Source: Cardiocondyla obscurior | Taxonomy: Eukaryota > Arthropoda > Insecta > Hymenoptera > Formicidae | Assembly (NCBI RefSeq): GCF_019399895.1 | Contig: NC_091870.1 | Location: forward strand, 5,315,001 to 5,379,000 | DNA length: 64,000 bases | Direction of reading: 5' to 3' | In this document: positions 39,048 through 49,571 of the stretch, piece by piece | Layout of the letters: each line of letters starts with the position of its first letter | Numbering within the stretch: position 1 is the stretch's first letter | Program-made: the position numbers and the translations under genes | Notes under the pieces: model-generated | Seen by the model: only the letters and a program-made list of their open reading frames with translations | What the model was told of the DNA's origin: nothing | Database searches by the model: none

Positions 39048-39415
39048 GGCGGCGATCGCTACTCGAGGCAGCGCGCCGTGGCTGAGGGTGAAGGAAGTGA
39101 GGCGGCGATCGCTACTCGGGGCAGCGCGCCGTGGCTCAGGGTGAAGGAAGCGAGGCGGCGATCGCTACTCGGGGCAGCGCGCCGTGGCTCAGGGTGAAGG
39201 AAGCGAGGCGGCGATCGCTACTCGGGGCAGCGCGCCGTGGCTCAGGGTGAAGGAAGCGAGGCGGCGATCGCTACTCGGGGCAGCGCGCCGTGGCTCAGGG
39301 TGAAGGAAGCGAGGCGGCGATCGCTACTTGGGGCAGCGCGCCGTGGCTCAGGGTGAAGGAAGCGAGGCGGCGATCGCTACTGGGGCAGCGCCGTGGCTCT
39401 GAGTGAAGGAAGGGA
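39048..39415. repeat. 53-bp minisatellite in the left LTR of Gypsy E
   Basis: Seven tandem units with the core GCGATCGCTACTCGGGGCAG and GGTGAAGGAAGCGAGGCG, plus degenerate units at each side. The right LTR has six units. Confidence 0.92.
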
Positions 39416-40441
39416 TAGTGAGGCGCGATCGCTTTGGAGAAGCGCGCTTAAGCCCTTAAGGTTGTGAATTCAAACGATGAGAGCGTTGTACTTTAGCTGG
39501 CTTTTATTTCTTCGTCCGTACAACCTTGGTTCTCGCGCTTCCTAGTGCTCCTCACCGTCGGTGATTGCTGAGACGATAATACGATACTAGGTCCGAAAAT
39601 TCGCGGCTTTTATATGAATAGATGTTAGGCTCCGAGGGCGAGGGGAGTAAGGATTCTCCTTTTGCCCCGCGAAATTCCTTTGTGAAAGATTTCGATTTTC
39701 CAACAGTTTAAACATTTAATTTTGCAACTTCGATAATTTTCCCGTCCTTTTTATATGGTCGTGATTTCGCTGGTGTGGATCGCTCGCGCCTAATTATTTT
39801 ATTTAACCGTCAAATAAGAACCTTGTTTTTTTTATATCTAGTTTTACTTCCGCATTGCGGGTATATTCAAATTTAATTTTCTTATTTGATTGTTAAATTT
39901 ACGTTGTTCTCGGGCTTTTAGTTTACGTAATCGTTTCTTTAGAATATCCGGACGCACTGCTTTTTATTTCATTAGTATTTTGTTTATTTAAAAAGGCGTA
40001 CGGCATTGTTTTCTTTTCTTTTATTTGTTTTGTTGTTGAATTTAATTATTTAATTGATGTTTTCAAGTTTTCTTTAAACCTTTTCATGCCTGGCTTTTTT
40101 GTATGGCGCCCAAATTATCGCCGCTCTCGTTAATTGTAAAATTACAATTAGGCGATGATTTACGTACGTGATGTTCACGTGTACGCGGGCGTGATCGAGG
40201 GCATGAACGAGAGCGTGAACACCGGGTGATGTGTCGGGCGGTCGATCGGTACATTGATTGATACATCACGATGTATCGACCGCGCGACAATCACCGGTGC
40301 TGGGTAACTAGGTAGTGATAACGGTACGCCGGTACACCAAAGTAATTTTTAATTTGAATGAAAGAAAAGAAAAATAAGAAAAAGAAAAGAACCCAAAAAA
40401 AAAGAAATATATATATATTGTGGAGGCCTCCGGACGTAACA

Positions 40442-40455
40442 TCCCCCTTCTTAAG
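40442..40455 (-). other. Polypurine tract of Gypsy E
   Basis: Next to the left LTR the minus strand reads CTTAAGAAGGGGGA, the expected primer for plus-strand synthesis. Confidence 0.75.
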
Positions 40456-40968
40456 TACAAACATAATGAGCTGGCGAGCTTGATGAGCCCATGCGTTTTA
40501 TAAGTTCTGGAATACATTCGGAAGCGTCCGGTATATGTATATATATATGTGTGCGGCTTGGGATTTGTTTCGAAGTTGCATTACATTTAAAATATTTTCT
40601 TAATACTAACGCTTAATAGGAAGTTTTTGAGCCTTAAATGACTGGAATGTTCTTTCCTCTTTAAAGAAAAGAAAAGAAAAGAAAAAGATAATGATAAGAA
40701 GATAAAAAAAAAGAATAAAAAAGAGCGAGGTCTCTATTTTAGAGCATCACAGTCATTCAAATCCTTAATTCTAAAGAAAAATAATCTGAGTATTTACTAG
40801 ATTTAACTAAATGTATGTAACGAACAGAAGAAAATTATACTACTGGCGATTTACTATTTTTCTGCGGCTTGACCATAAAGGGTTTTTACCTAAATAATAA
40901 TAAAAAATAAAAAAAAGGAAAAGAATAGGAAGGAGAAGTAAGAGAAAGGAAAACGATTTTTACTAAAA
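40456..40968. other. Non-coding spacer of Gypsy E between LTR and Pol
   Basis: A-rich sequence with GAAAA-type runs. No envelope or accessory ORF is seen. Confidence 0.6.
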
Positions 40969-43900
40969 TTACGAATAAGCACATTTCTTTAATCGATTTG
41001 AGTGTACTACTCGCGTTGTATTTCTTATTTTTATTCGTATGTTTCCTCGGTCTAAAATTTCAGTGATTAAGTACGGTCCGAAATATTCTTTATCGAGTTT
41101 GCTGATTTTGCTGTTATTTAACAAAAGTACATAGTTTCCTACTTCGAAATTTTCCGGGTGGGCGCGTTTATCATAATATTCCTTGGATCGCAATTTATTT
41201 TTATTTAATCGGTTTCGGGCAGTGTCTTGAAGTTGGTAGATGTCGTTGATGAGATTCGTCAAGTAGGCCGGATAAGTTTCAGACTCGACGAGAGAACAGT
41301 AGGCGGAGGGGAGGCGTGCTGTTACTCCGAAGACCAGTTCATGGGGAGTGTACCCCGTTCCTTCGTGTACTGCGGTATTATATGAGAAATTGGCGCGTTC
41401 TATTAATCCATCCCAGTCGTCTTCAGCCTCTAAGAAGCATTTGAGATATTCGGTGAGAACGATGTGCGATCTTTCTAGTGATCCATTAGATTGAGGATGG
41501 TGGGTGGTCGTTCTAAGATGTCGTATTCGAAAGCTTTTGGCAATGTATTTAAATAAATTGCTCATAAAATTAGTCCCTTGATCGGTTAGTATGCTTCTGG
41601 GGCATCCGAACCGACAAATAAAATTATTTATAAATGAAGCAGCGGTGGTTTCAGCTGTAAGATCTCCGATAGGAACGTATATTGAATATTTCGTGAGGAG
41701 ATCTTGAATTGTTAGGACGTACGCATTTCCCTGAGAAGTTCTTCTGAAGGGTCCCAAGATGTCGAGAGCTATTTTGTCGAAGGCGCGGCCTGGAGTGTCC
41801 GTGAGTATCATGGGTTGTCGGACTTTATTTCTTACTAGTTTTTGTTCCTGGCAAGGGCGGCATTGTTTAATATGCTGCTGGATGTCGAGCTTCATATTCT
41901 TCCAGAAATAGTATCGTTTAATACGATGATATGTTTTATTTATCCCTTTGTGTCCACCGGCGGTAGATCCGTGATATTCTTGAATTATTTTTTGACGTTC
42001 TTCAGGAGGGGGTATCATTGTGGTACCTGTGCAGACTGTTATAATTATTGGATGAAGCGTCGTAAGATCCTTTAATGATTCCATGATTTCGGTCCAGGGA
42101 ACGGTGGAAGTGTTTTTGGCCTTCCGAATACTGAATGAGTGAATTCCTAGCTCAATTATAACATCTAGAAGAGATCGAAAACATTCTCGAAGAATATTTT
42201 CGTCTTGCGGAGTATTTCTTCGTTCTCTTATTGGTAATGCGATTATGTAGCGTGTAGATTGGTTTGATTGTAGTACTCGCGCTCTTCCTAATGTGATTGA
42301 ATCGATGTTTGAAAATTGTTCGTTTACGTGGAGCTCGTGGGCTCCGTCATCTAATGGAGATCCGTCAGCGGCGATAAAGATGATGACATGATCATTCCTT
42401 CCAGTCAGAGGTACTTCGACTTCTTTTAACGATATAGAATTAGTGGAAGGGAGAATATTTTGGACGGGAGGGGAATGGTGAGGAATATCTTCGGATACCT
42501 CAGATTTTTCCGAGTGCGTCACGGATGGTTTCGCTTTTTGGTCACCCCTTGGGAGGGGATTTTTCCTCGGTAAATCTTCATCATCGGTATCTTGATCTTC
42601 TTTAACTACTTTCCATTGCTGGTTGTGATCTAGGCAAAATTTTTTATGTATTGGATAGAGAGGAAGGTAAGAAATGTCTTGGATAGGATTTCGAGATAGA
42701 GCGTCGGCATTTTTATTTGTTGAGCCGCTTTTATACACAATTTTATATTCGTATTCCTCTAATTTGAGGCGCCACCTCATCAGTCGCGATGTCGGATCCT
42801 TGACGCGATGAAGCCAGGTAAGTGGTTGATGATCTGTGACAAGGAGGAATTTCCTTCCGTAGAGATATGGTCGGAAATGATTTATGCTATACGTGATAGC
42901 TAACAATTTTTTTTCGATCGTCGAATAATTCTTCTCGGCAGGGTTCAGGACTCTAGAAGTATATGCTATGGGGAGGTCCTGCCCTAGAATTCCTTGGCTA
43001 AGTACGCTTCCTATCGCGTAATTTGAGGCGTCTGTAGTTAGAATAAATTCTTTTTCAAAATCCGGATATTGTAAGATCGGCTCTTTACACAATAACTCTC
43101 TTAAAGAGTCGAAAGCTTTTTGCGTTTCCTCGTTCCATCGGAAAATGACTCCCTTTTTCAATAAATTTGACAGTGGGCTAGCTATTTTTGAGAAGTCTTT
43201 AATAAATCGGCGATAATAGCCAGCGAGGCCCAAAAATTGTCGTATATTTTTACAATTTTTCGGTGCCGGAAAATGTTTAATCGCGGATATTTTTCTTGGA
43301 TCAGGGCGCACGCCTTCCTTTCCGATGATGTGGCCCAAGTAAATTACTTCGAGATGGAGAAATTCGCATTTATCAATTTGTAGCGTTAAACTTGCTTGGC
43401 GCAGCCGCTGCATTAATTTGGCAATTTTAATATCGTGCTCCCTCAGTGAGCTCGCGTAGATAACGATGTCGTCCATATATACGAACAATTCGTTCCCCTG
43501 GAGTCCGGTGAGTACTTGATCCATGAGGCGCTGGAAGGTAGCAGGAGCGTTGCGCAATCCGAACGGCATCCGGGTAAATTCATAATGGCCGTAAGGGGTG
43601 GAAAAAGCTGTTTTCTCTACGTCTTCTTCGTGCAGTGGTATTTGATGAAACCCGCTTGCTAAGTCCAGTATTGAAAAATATTTCGCTCCACCAAGCTGAT
43701 CCAAGATATCCGTTATATTTGGCAGCGGATATGCGTCCGGAATGGTTTTTTCATTGAGGCGTCGATAATCAATTACCATCCTCCACCTTTTGTTTCCCGC
43801 CGAGTCTGGTTTCTTCGGCACAATCCAAACGGGCGAGTTGTAGGGAGACGTGGAATGTTGAATGATGTCCTTGGCGAGAAGTTGGTCCACTTGAGTATTT

Positions 43901-44967
43901 AATTCTTTGCGATGAATGGGAGGGAAACGATACTGTTTTACATTTATCGGAATATCGTCGGTCGTGATAACGCGGTGCGAGATTACGTCGGTTTTATCTA
44001 ATTGATCGTTCGGTAAATAAAAGCGATCGTGATAAGTCCTAACTATCGTAATTATGTTTTCTTTTTCCTCTTTATTTAAATGGTCAAGTCGCAGAAGTTG
44101 TAAAATTTGAGATATGCGTGAATCGCTTTCGTTTATTAAGATAGGAGTGAAATTTGGAGAATCTCCGGAAAATGAATTGTTTTGAGAATTTGAGAGGGTC
44201 GTCGATACATTCAGTATTGACGCCTTGTGAGATCTTACGCGGGAATGAATTTTTTGAAGACCCGTATAGGGATGTGAAGATCCTGCGTAAGATTCATTTT
44301 TAAGAGACATAGAGGCGGCTTCCTGGAGATCTTTATTCTTATCTTGCGGTGCGTTTGGGCGAAGAGATTCGGCGACGTGTACGTGATTCTGCGACGACGG
44401 CTCGGTATTTTCAGAGGGGGGAGAATTACGCGAGATTTGTTCGAATTCAATTATCTGAATGGTAGGAATTAGAATTTCAATTTCGTGGTTTAATGTGTTA
44501 ACGATGGGGATGTAGGCTTTATCGTTTACGCATGTTACCAGACAGTTCCCGGCGTAAGCGCCGCTGCACGGCACCATGCCCGGCACGTATCCCGTTTTCT
44601 TTTCTGGATTCGATATATAGATAGTAAGTCCGGTTTTTGTTCGGGGAGGTACAACTATGGATTTTTGGCTTTTGAACGGCAGGGATCCGTTTTTCCAGGT
44701 TATTTCTTTTGTGGAGTAATTAATGCAAGCGTCGTTGCTAATAAAGAATTCAGATCCTAGTATTCCCTGCGTAACGATAGGAAAGTCGTCGGGTACGATA
44801 TTGAAGGTTATGAGATCTTTTGCTACGCGAAAAGTAGCGGAACCGATAGTATCGGTTATAGACTCGGTTATTCCGGAAAGCTGTATAATGTTCTTTTTAT
44901 TAATAGCGACGCACGGCTTGAGGCACCCTCTTTTTATTATATTCGGCTGGGCGCCGGTATCTATCAT
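40969..44967 (-). CDS. Gypsy E Pol: protease, RT, RNase H, integrase (intact)
   Basis: An uninterrupted 1332-codon ORF. It overlaps the end of Gag in the -1 frame, and its frame is open upstream to about 45010, so translation probably enters by frameshifting. Order: protease MIDTGAQPNII at residues 1-11; RT with WRMVIDYRRLN, SILDLASGFHQI and FVYMDDIVIYA; RNase H with TTDASNYAIGSVL and LLVTDHQPLTWL; integrase HHCC (GGHKGINKTYHRIKR, CRPCQEQK) and core DILGPF, TDQGTNFMS, NGSLERSH; C-terminal domain to TTRVVHSNRLKK. All catalytic acids are present. Because Gag is broken, this copy could act only if Gag is supplied by another copy. Confidence 0.93.
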   Translation of the reverse strand: MIDTGAQPNIIKRGCLKPCVAINKKNIIQLSGITESITDTIGSATFRVAKDLITFNIVPDDFPIVTQGILGSEFFISNDACINYSTKEITWKNGSLPFKSQKSIVVPPRTKTGLTIYISNPEKKTGYVPGMVPCSGAYAGNCLVTCVNDKAYIPIVNTLNHEIEILIPTIQIIEFEQISRNSPPSENTEPSSQNHVHVAESLRPNAPQDKNKDLQEAASMSLKNESYAGSSHPYTGLQKIHSRVRSHKASILNVSTTLSNSQNNSFSGDSPNFTPILINESDSRISQILQLLRLDHLNKEEKENIITIVRTYHDRFYLPNDQLDKTDVISHRVITTDDIPINVKQYRFPPIHRKELNTQVDQLLAKDIIQHSTSPYNSPVWIVPKKPDSAGNKRWRMVIDYRRLNEKTIPDAYPLPNITDILDQLGGAKYFSILDLASGFHQIPLHEEDVEKTAFSTPYGHYEFTRMPFGLRNAPATFQRLMDQVLTGLQGNELFVYMDDIVIYASSLREHDIKIAKLMQRLRQASLTLQIDKCEFLHLEVIYLGHIIGKEGVRPDPRKISAIKHFPAPKNCKNIRQFLGLAGYYRRFIKDFSKIASPLSNLLKKGVIFRWNEETQKAFDSLRELLCKEPILQYPDFEKEFILTTDASNYAIGSVLSQGILGQDLPIAYTSRVLNPAEKNYSTIEKKLLAITYSINHFRPYLYGRKFLLVTDHQPLTWLHRVKDPTSRLMRWRLKLEEYEYKIVYKSGSTNKNADALSRNPIQDISYLPLYPIHKKFCLDHNQQWKVVKEDQDTDDEDLPRKNPLPRGDQKAKPSVTHSEKSEVSEDIPHHSPPVQNILPSTNSISLKEVEVPLTGRNDHVIIFIAADGSPLDDGAHELHVNEQFSNIDSITLGRARVLQSNQSTRYIIALPIRERRNTPQDENILRECFRSLLDVIIELGIHSFSIRKAKNTSTVPWTEIMESLKDLTTLHPIIITVCTGTTMIPPPEERQKIIQEYHGSTAGGHKGINKTYHRIKRYYFWKNMKLDIQQHIKQCRPCQEQKLVRNKVRQPMILTDTPGRAFDKIALDILGPFRRTSQGNAYVLTIQDLLTKYSIYVPIGDLTAETTAASFINNFICRFGCPRSILTDQGTNFMSNLFKYIAKSFRIRHLRTTTHHPQSNGSLERSHIVLTEYLKCFLEAEDDWDGLIERANFSYNTAVHEGTGYTPHELVFGVTARLPSAYCSLVESETYPAYLTNLINDIYQLQDTARNRLNKNKLRSKEYYDKRAHPENFEVGNYVLLLNNSKISKLDKEYFGPYLITEILDRGNIRIKIRNTTRVVHSNRLKKCAYS

Positions 44968-44999
44968 AAATGCCGTTGAGCCAATGAAAAATTTAGAAT

Positions 45000-46289
45000 T
45001 TAGTTCGACAGAGGGAATTTCGTGATTATTTCCTCGGAGGACGTGGATTGTACTGGGGAGTACTCGAGTGTATGGACAGGACGCGTCGATCCGAGGCCTC
45101 GGTTCGTCCCGGCTGTGGGGACCTCGGAGGAGTTTCCCGTTTGATTTGATGGGTTAATCACGCGTGCTTGTGCGTCTGTGTTAGGTCGATTTTCTCGTGA
45201 TTGCCTTTTTCGACACTCATGGATGAGGTGACCGATATTTTTGCAGTAACTGCATATTTTTCGCGCAGGATTCGTGGATGTTTCGTGGGAATTATAAGTA
45301 TTTGTAGGGGGAGGGTGAGGGGAATTATACGGTGCCCGATATTCGCGGTTTCGCATTTCCTCTCTTTCCATGCGTTTATTTATGACGATTGTTTTAGCGT
45401 ATGCATCAGTGAGATTTGTAAATCCTTCGGCGCGGAGTTCAATTCGGTATTCGCGTGGGAGTCCTTCGTAGTAGGCTTCAAGTGTAAAATTATCTATAGC
45501 GGTAATCTTGATTTCAGTAAGATCGCGAGCGAGGTTAATTTGGTGTCCTTCAATTATGACTGTTTTGTGGTCTTTTACACGACCGATATAATCTAATATA
45601 TGCTCGTTGGTCTTCTTGAAAATTATGCTTAATTATCCGCGGTAGTAATTGGCACTCTTCCCCGGTCCGAAAGTGCGTTTTAAGATTTCGAGAAGTTTAT
45701 CGATTGTAGGGATAATTTCATCTTCAACCGCGAGATATGCGTGGTGGCTTAATTTATTTTTGATCATTTTCACGAATAGCTTTTCGTTAATTAGAAGTAG
45801 ATTTCCCCGAGCTCGTTTACAAGCCTTTGTGAATTGCCATACGGGTATATTATGCCCATCGTATTTTGGTATTGATTCTATAGTATCGCGAATGTAAAAT
45901 TTTGGGTACCCAGCGTCGTCATTTGCATTGAAATTTATCGGAGAAGTTATCGGTTCCGAAACGTGGGTATTAGGAGTGAGGGGTTATGATGAGGGGGGTG
46001 GGTGGTAAGGAGGGTTTTCTGGGGGTGTTAATTTTCCAATATTTAATTTTGATATGGCTTGGGTTAATGTGTGAAGCATTACCTCGAGGTCGGATGTTCG
46101 CCGCGCGAGTTCTTTTTCGTGACCCTGTATATCGCGAAGTGTTTGTTCGATACCGGGTGTCTCAAGTGTTTCTGACGTAGTCGCGGCGTTTTCATATTCG
46201 GGTGAACTATCGTTAGAATTCATTGTGAATATCGATGAAGGAATTAATAAAGGTAATTCGAAATTTTTTCTTGAATTTGGCAATGTCAT
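45000..46289 (-). pseudogene. Gypsy E Gag with two in-frame stops
   Basis: The minus-strand frame from ATG 46289 (MTLPNSRKNFE) has a helical N-terminus (QTLRDIQGHEKELARRTSDL) and a TAA after PPYHPPPSS (about 45984). The capsid-like part follows (YDGHNIPVWQFTKACKRARG) with a second TAA after SANYYRG (about 45632). It resumes FKKTNEHILDYIGRVKDH, then one CCHC knuckle CSYCKNIGHLIHEC, ending at 45000. Single-base changes explain both stops, so the decay looks recent. Confidence 0.85.
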
Positions 46290-46461
46290 TGAGCGATAAC
46301 GGGCGAAAAAGGAGAAATTTATAATTTTGGGGTATATCCCACCGCTGTCACCAGTTGTTACGTCCGAAATTGTTTTTCTTTCGCGTTTAGGAGTTAATGA
46401 GTAATGAAAGGGAAGTTCTAAAGAAAAATATGTGTGAATGAATTAATTTTAATGATTTATT

Positions 46462-46887
46462 TTAAATTTTCATGAGCCAGTTCCATTTCTCGTTAATTTG
46501 CTGGCTGCTCCTTTGTACAATGGTGCCTACAGGCGTCCCGGTTTTGGGAGCCTGGGGAATAGGCTGAACAGGCGCGAGTTTGACGATGCGAATGCGCGGT
46601 TTGAAGTCTTCTACTTGCGTTATCCGCGGTAATGACGGTGCGGAGGGTCGCGGAAGAAAAACTTTCGATAGTTGCGCGGGAGGGGGTCGCGGAGGAGTGA
46701 CCGCTGGCGGTGTTGTATTTGTATCCCGTGGTGGTGTTTTGTATCCTGCGGGAGCCGGCGTGGGCCCTATTGGGAAGACGGCCGGATTAAACACCCCCGG
46801 TGTCTTAAAGTTACGCAAAAGTTGCCGCAACTTTTCTCGTCGCCCCGCACGGCAAGATCTCCGGCACCTATGTCTCCTTTTATATGT
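46462..46887 (-). CDS. Proline-rich ORF, second LTR copy
   Basis: The partner of 38234-38659 in the other LTR. The frame is open, with the same acceptor and a few substitutions (EKLRQLLRNF, KVFLPRP, WLMKI). Confidence 0.45.
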   Translation of the reverse strand, partial: TYKRRHRCRRSCRAGRREKLRQLLRNFKTPGVFNPAVFPIGPTPAPAGYKTPPRDTNTTPPAVTPPRPPPAQLSKVFLPRPSAPSLPRITQVEDFKPRIRIVKLAPVQPIPQAPKTGTPVGTIVQRSSQQINEKWNWLMKI

Positions 46888-47264
46888 CTATAATGAAATG
46901 TAGAAATGAAGTAAATGCCTTCTTTTGTGAATAGGATTTTAATTAATTATTTAGCACGTCGTTGATCTGTTATCGTATTTTTGCCTGCGTTTCAATAGGT
47001 AATTTGTACACCCATGCCCAGAGATTTCCCTTTTTCTTATTGCTTACGGTTGATTTAAAGAGAGGTGGAGCAGGGGTCGTAAGTCCATTGGACGTTGTAT
47101 CCCGTGATTGATTTGTTATTCATCTAAAAATTAGAAGGTTGTTAAATTTTGTTGCTACGCTACTCTTAAGTGGCCCAGCGCGCAACCAAGGATCGATAGG
47201 TTTAATTAGAGGCGATAATCGCTGCTTGGGGCAGCGCGTTGAATTTTCGGAGTGAAGGAAGCGA

Positions 47265-47575
47265 GGCGGCGATCGCTACTCGAGGCAGCGCGCCGTGGCT
47301 GAGGGTGAAGGAAGTGAGGCGGCGATCGCTACTCGGGGCAGCGCGCCGTGGCTCAGGGTGAAGGAAGCGAGGCGGCGATCGCTACTCGGGGCAGCGCGCC
47401 GTGGCTCAGGGTGAAGGAAGCGAGGCGGCGATCGCTACTCGGGGCAGCGCGCCGTGGCTCAGGGTGAAGGAAGCGAGGCGGCGATCGCTACTCGGGGCAG
47501 CGCGCCGTGGCTCAGGGTGAAGAAAGCGAGGCGGCGATCGCTACTCGGGGCAGCGCGCCGTGGCTCTGAGTGAAG
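47265..47575. repeat. 53-bp minisatellite in the right LTR of Gypsy E
   Basis: Six units of the same GCGATCGC-containing repeat found seven times in the left LTR. Confidence 0.92.
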
Positions 47576-47760
47576 GAAGGGATAGTGAGGCGCGATCGCT
47601 TTGGAGAAGCGCGCTTAAGCCCTTAAGGTTGTGAATTCAAACGATGAGAGCGTTGTACTTTAGCTGGCTTTTATTTCTTCGTCCGTACAACCTTGGTTCT
47701 CGCGCTTCCTAGTGCTCCTCGCCGTCGGTAATCGCTGAGACGATAATACGATACTAGGTC

Positions 47761-48238
47761 TGTTTGAAAGTAATGAAAATTCGCGCCTCGAATTTTCCGT
47801 CGGTCCGGACTGTCCGTGCTCGTCCCCAGGATGTTGAAGGAGGTAATTTTTAATAAAGACTCGATGGTATTTTCCGCGACCGATTTATTTTAACATTCTG
47901 CAGAAGGCAGAATTATGGTACGAATTCACGCTTACAGATAACGATGAGTGCGCGCGTACTTAGGCCGGGACAAATGTACTTATTACAATTAACTTGTTTA
48001 TGCGACTGTGTGTTCTCGCTTCATACCGCGCTTTTTATACAGGGCCTGGTTTCGGCAAGTCGCGATATTCTCGAGGACGTTTCAGATCGTTGAACCGTCG
48101 TTATGTTATGATCCCGACGGTCTAGTCGTCTTCTCGGTTTATGTAACATGTTTTACTCGGCTATACTGTTTTATATACATTTTTTAAAATTAGTTGTTTG
48201 GTCTGAAGTCTTTGTTTCGTCGTCTCTTTTTTCAAACA
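47761..48238 (-). repeat. 3' LTR of the nested BEL element
   Basis: TGTTTGAAAGTAATG to TTTTTTCAAACA. A purine-rich tract (AAGGCGGGCGAGG on the minus strand) adjoins it on the internal side. This copy keeps 27 bases missing from the other LTR. Confidence 0.93.
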
Positions 48239-48376
48239 CCTCGCCCGCCTTGAAGGGATGTCTTCAATTTATCGTTTTTGCGCGAATGTGAATCGCATTG
48301 ATATTAATAAAAAAATTACAACAAATTTGATGCCCGCTGGCAGTGGTCAAATATGAATCGCAATACATCAAAAACA

Positions 48377-49558
48377 TTATTCTTTCGTTTTTTCGATTTC
48401 GTCGATTGGAAGTACAGCCAATTTAACAATGGGTCGGGTTAGATAGCCTCCCTTCGTTTTCACGGTGGCAGCCCGCACGACTCCGTCTGCCCCCGGATGC
48501 ACCTCGCTTATGCGCCCAAGTAGCCATTGCAGCGGTCCGAGGCCTGGCTGCTGGATGAGTACTAATTGGCCGACCAAGACGGCCCTTCCTTTGTTCGACT
48601 GCCACTTTGATCTTTGCATCAGTGTGTGGAGATACTCGGAGCTCCACCGCTTCCAAAAGTGTTGTCGCAACTGCTCTATGCGCTGCCACCTCGACAGCCG
48701 CTTTTCGGATACCTGCGTTAATTCTTCAACGGGATAACTATATAGAGCTGCACCGATTAGAAAATGTCCTGGCGTTATACACTCTAAATCGTTTGGGTCT
48801 GTGCTTAACGGCGCAAGCGGTCGCGAATTGAGTATTGCTTCAATTTCACATAATACGGTCTGTGTTTCCTCGTACGTCAAATGCGCGCTGCCTATAATGC
48901 GATACATGTGTGTCTTCGTTGATTTTACGGCCGCCTCCCACAGTCCACCGAAGTGTGGAGCGTGAGGCGGTATAAATCGCCAATTAATTTCTCGCTCGCT
49001 GAGAAATTCGCCTATCGCCCGCTTTCCCTGTTCGCAATTAACAAACTCGTACAATTCTTTTAGTTGCTTGTTAGCTCCGACAAAGGTGGTACCATTGTCG
49101 GAGTACATGCATTCCGGCCTTCCTCGTCGCGAGATGAATCGCTTAAACGCAGCCAGAAACGCCTCCGAAGTGAGATCGCTTACCACTTCTAAATGGACTG
49201 CTTTAACAGTAAAGCATATAAATACAGCTATATATGCCTTTGTCATTTTGGCATTTCGGCGTTTATTATCTTTAATTAACATTGGGCCCGCGTAGTCCAC
49301 TCCGGTGTGCGTAAATGGCCACGAAATTGTCACGCGCTTGTCCGGCAGGTCCGACATGACCGCCTGTGACGTCACCGGTTTGTATCTAAAGCACCTGACG
49401 CAACGCCGAATAATCTCTCGCACCGCCGACGAAGCCGCGATCGGCCAAAATCGTTGTCGCACCGCGGCTAGCGTTGCCTGTATTCCCGCATGCATGGTGT
49501 TGTCGTGCTCTCTTTGTATCACCCTCGTGGTGAGCACGTGTCCCTTTGGCAACAGCAT
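48377..49558 (-). pseudogene. BEL Pol, integrase part
   Basis: A 393-codon frame. It has an integrase zinc region (HDNTMHAGIQATLAAVRQRF, CVRCFRYKP), the core with all three acids (HTGVDYAGPM, MYSDNGTTFVGANK, GGLWEAAVKSTK) and a DUF5641-type C-terminus. It is separated from the RT/RNase H frame by a two-base frame change at about 49560-49574, so it is not expressed from a continuous Pol. The enzyme would insert the DNA copy. Confidence 0.9.
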
Positions 49559-49571
49559 CGGGTGTCGCGAA

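Larger units (their letters stand above)
38128..40441 (-). repeat. 3' LTR of Gypsy E (2,314 bp)
   Basis: An unusually long LTR. It holds a proline-rich ORF, a 53-bp minisatellite and AT-rich DNA. It lacks the BEL insertion and so shows the intact target ACTAGGTCCGAAAATTCG near 39590. Confidence 0.93.
46356..47760 (-). repeat. 5' LTR of Gypsy E, first piece (continues at 54418-55279)
   Basis: Collinear with 38128-39590. It ends at ACTAGGTC, where the BEL element begins. Immediately before it, ACCAGTTG at 46350-46357 follows a TGGTGACAGCGGTGGGA-like primer site on the minus strand. Confidence 0.92.

Noticed and set aside
39048..39415. CRISPR-like array
   Set aside because: The 53-bp units are head-to-tail without unique spacers, lie inside an LTR and are present in both LTRs. 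It is a minisatellite.
40456..40968. Possible env gene of Gypsy E
   Set aside because: No ORF, signal peptide or membrane segment is present between Pol and the LTR.
43440..43600. Frameshift or stop in Gypsy E Pol
   Set aside because: Reading across shows one continuous frame with all catalytic residues.
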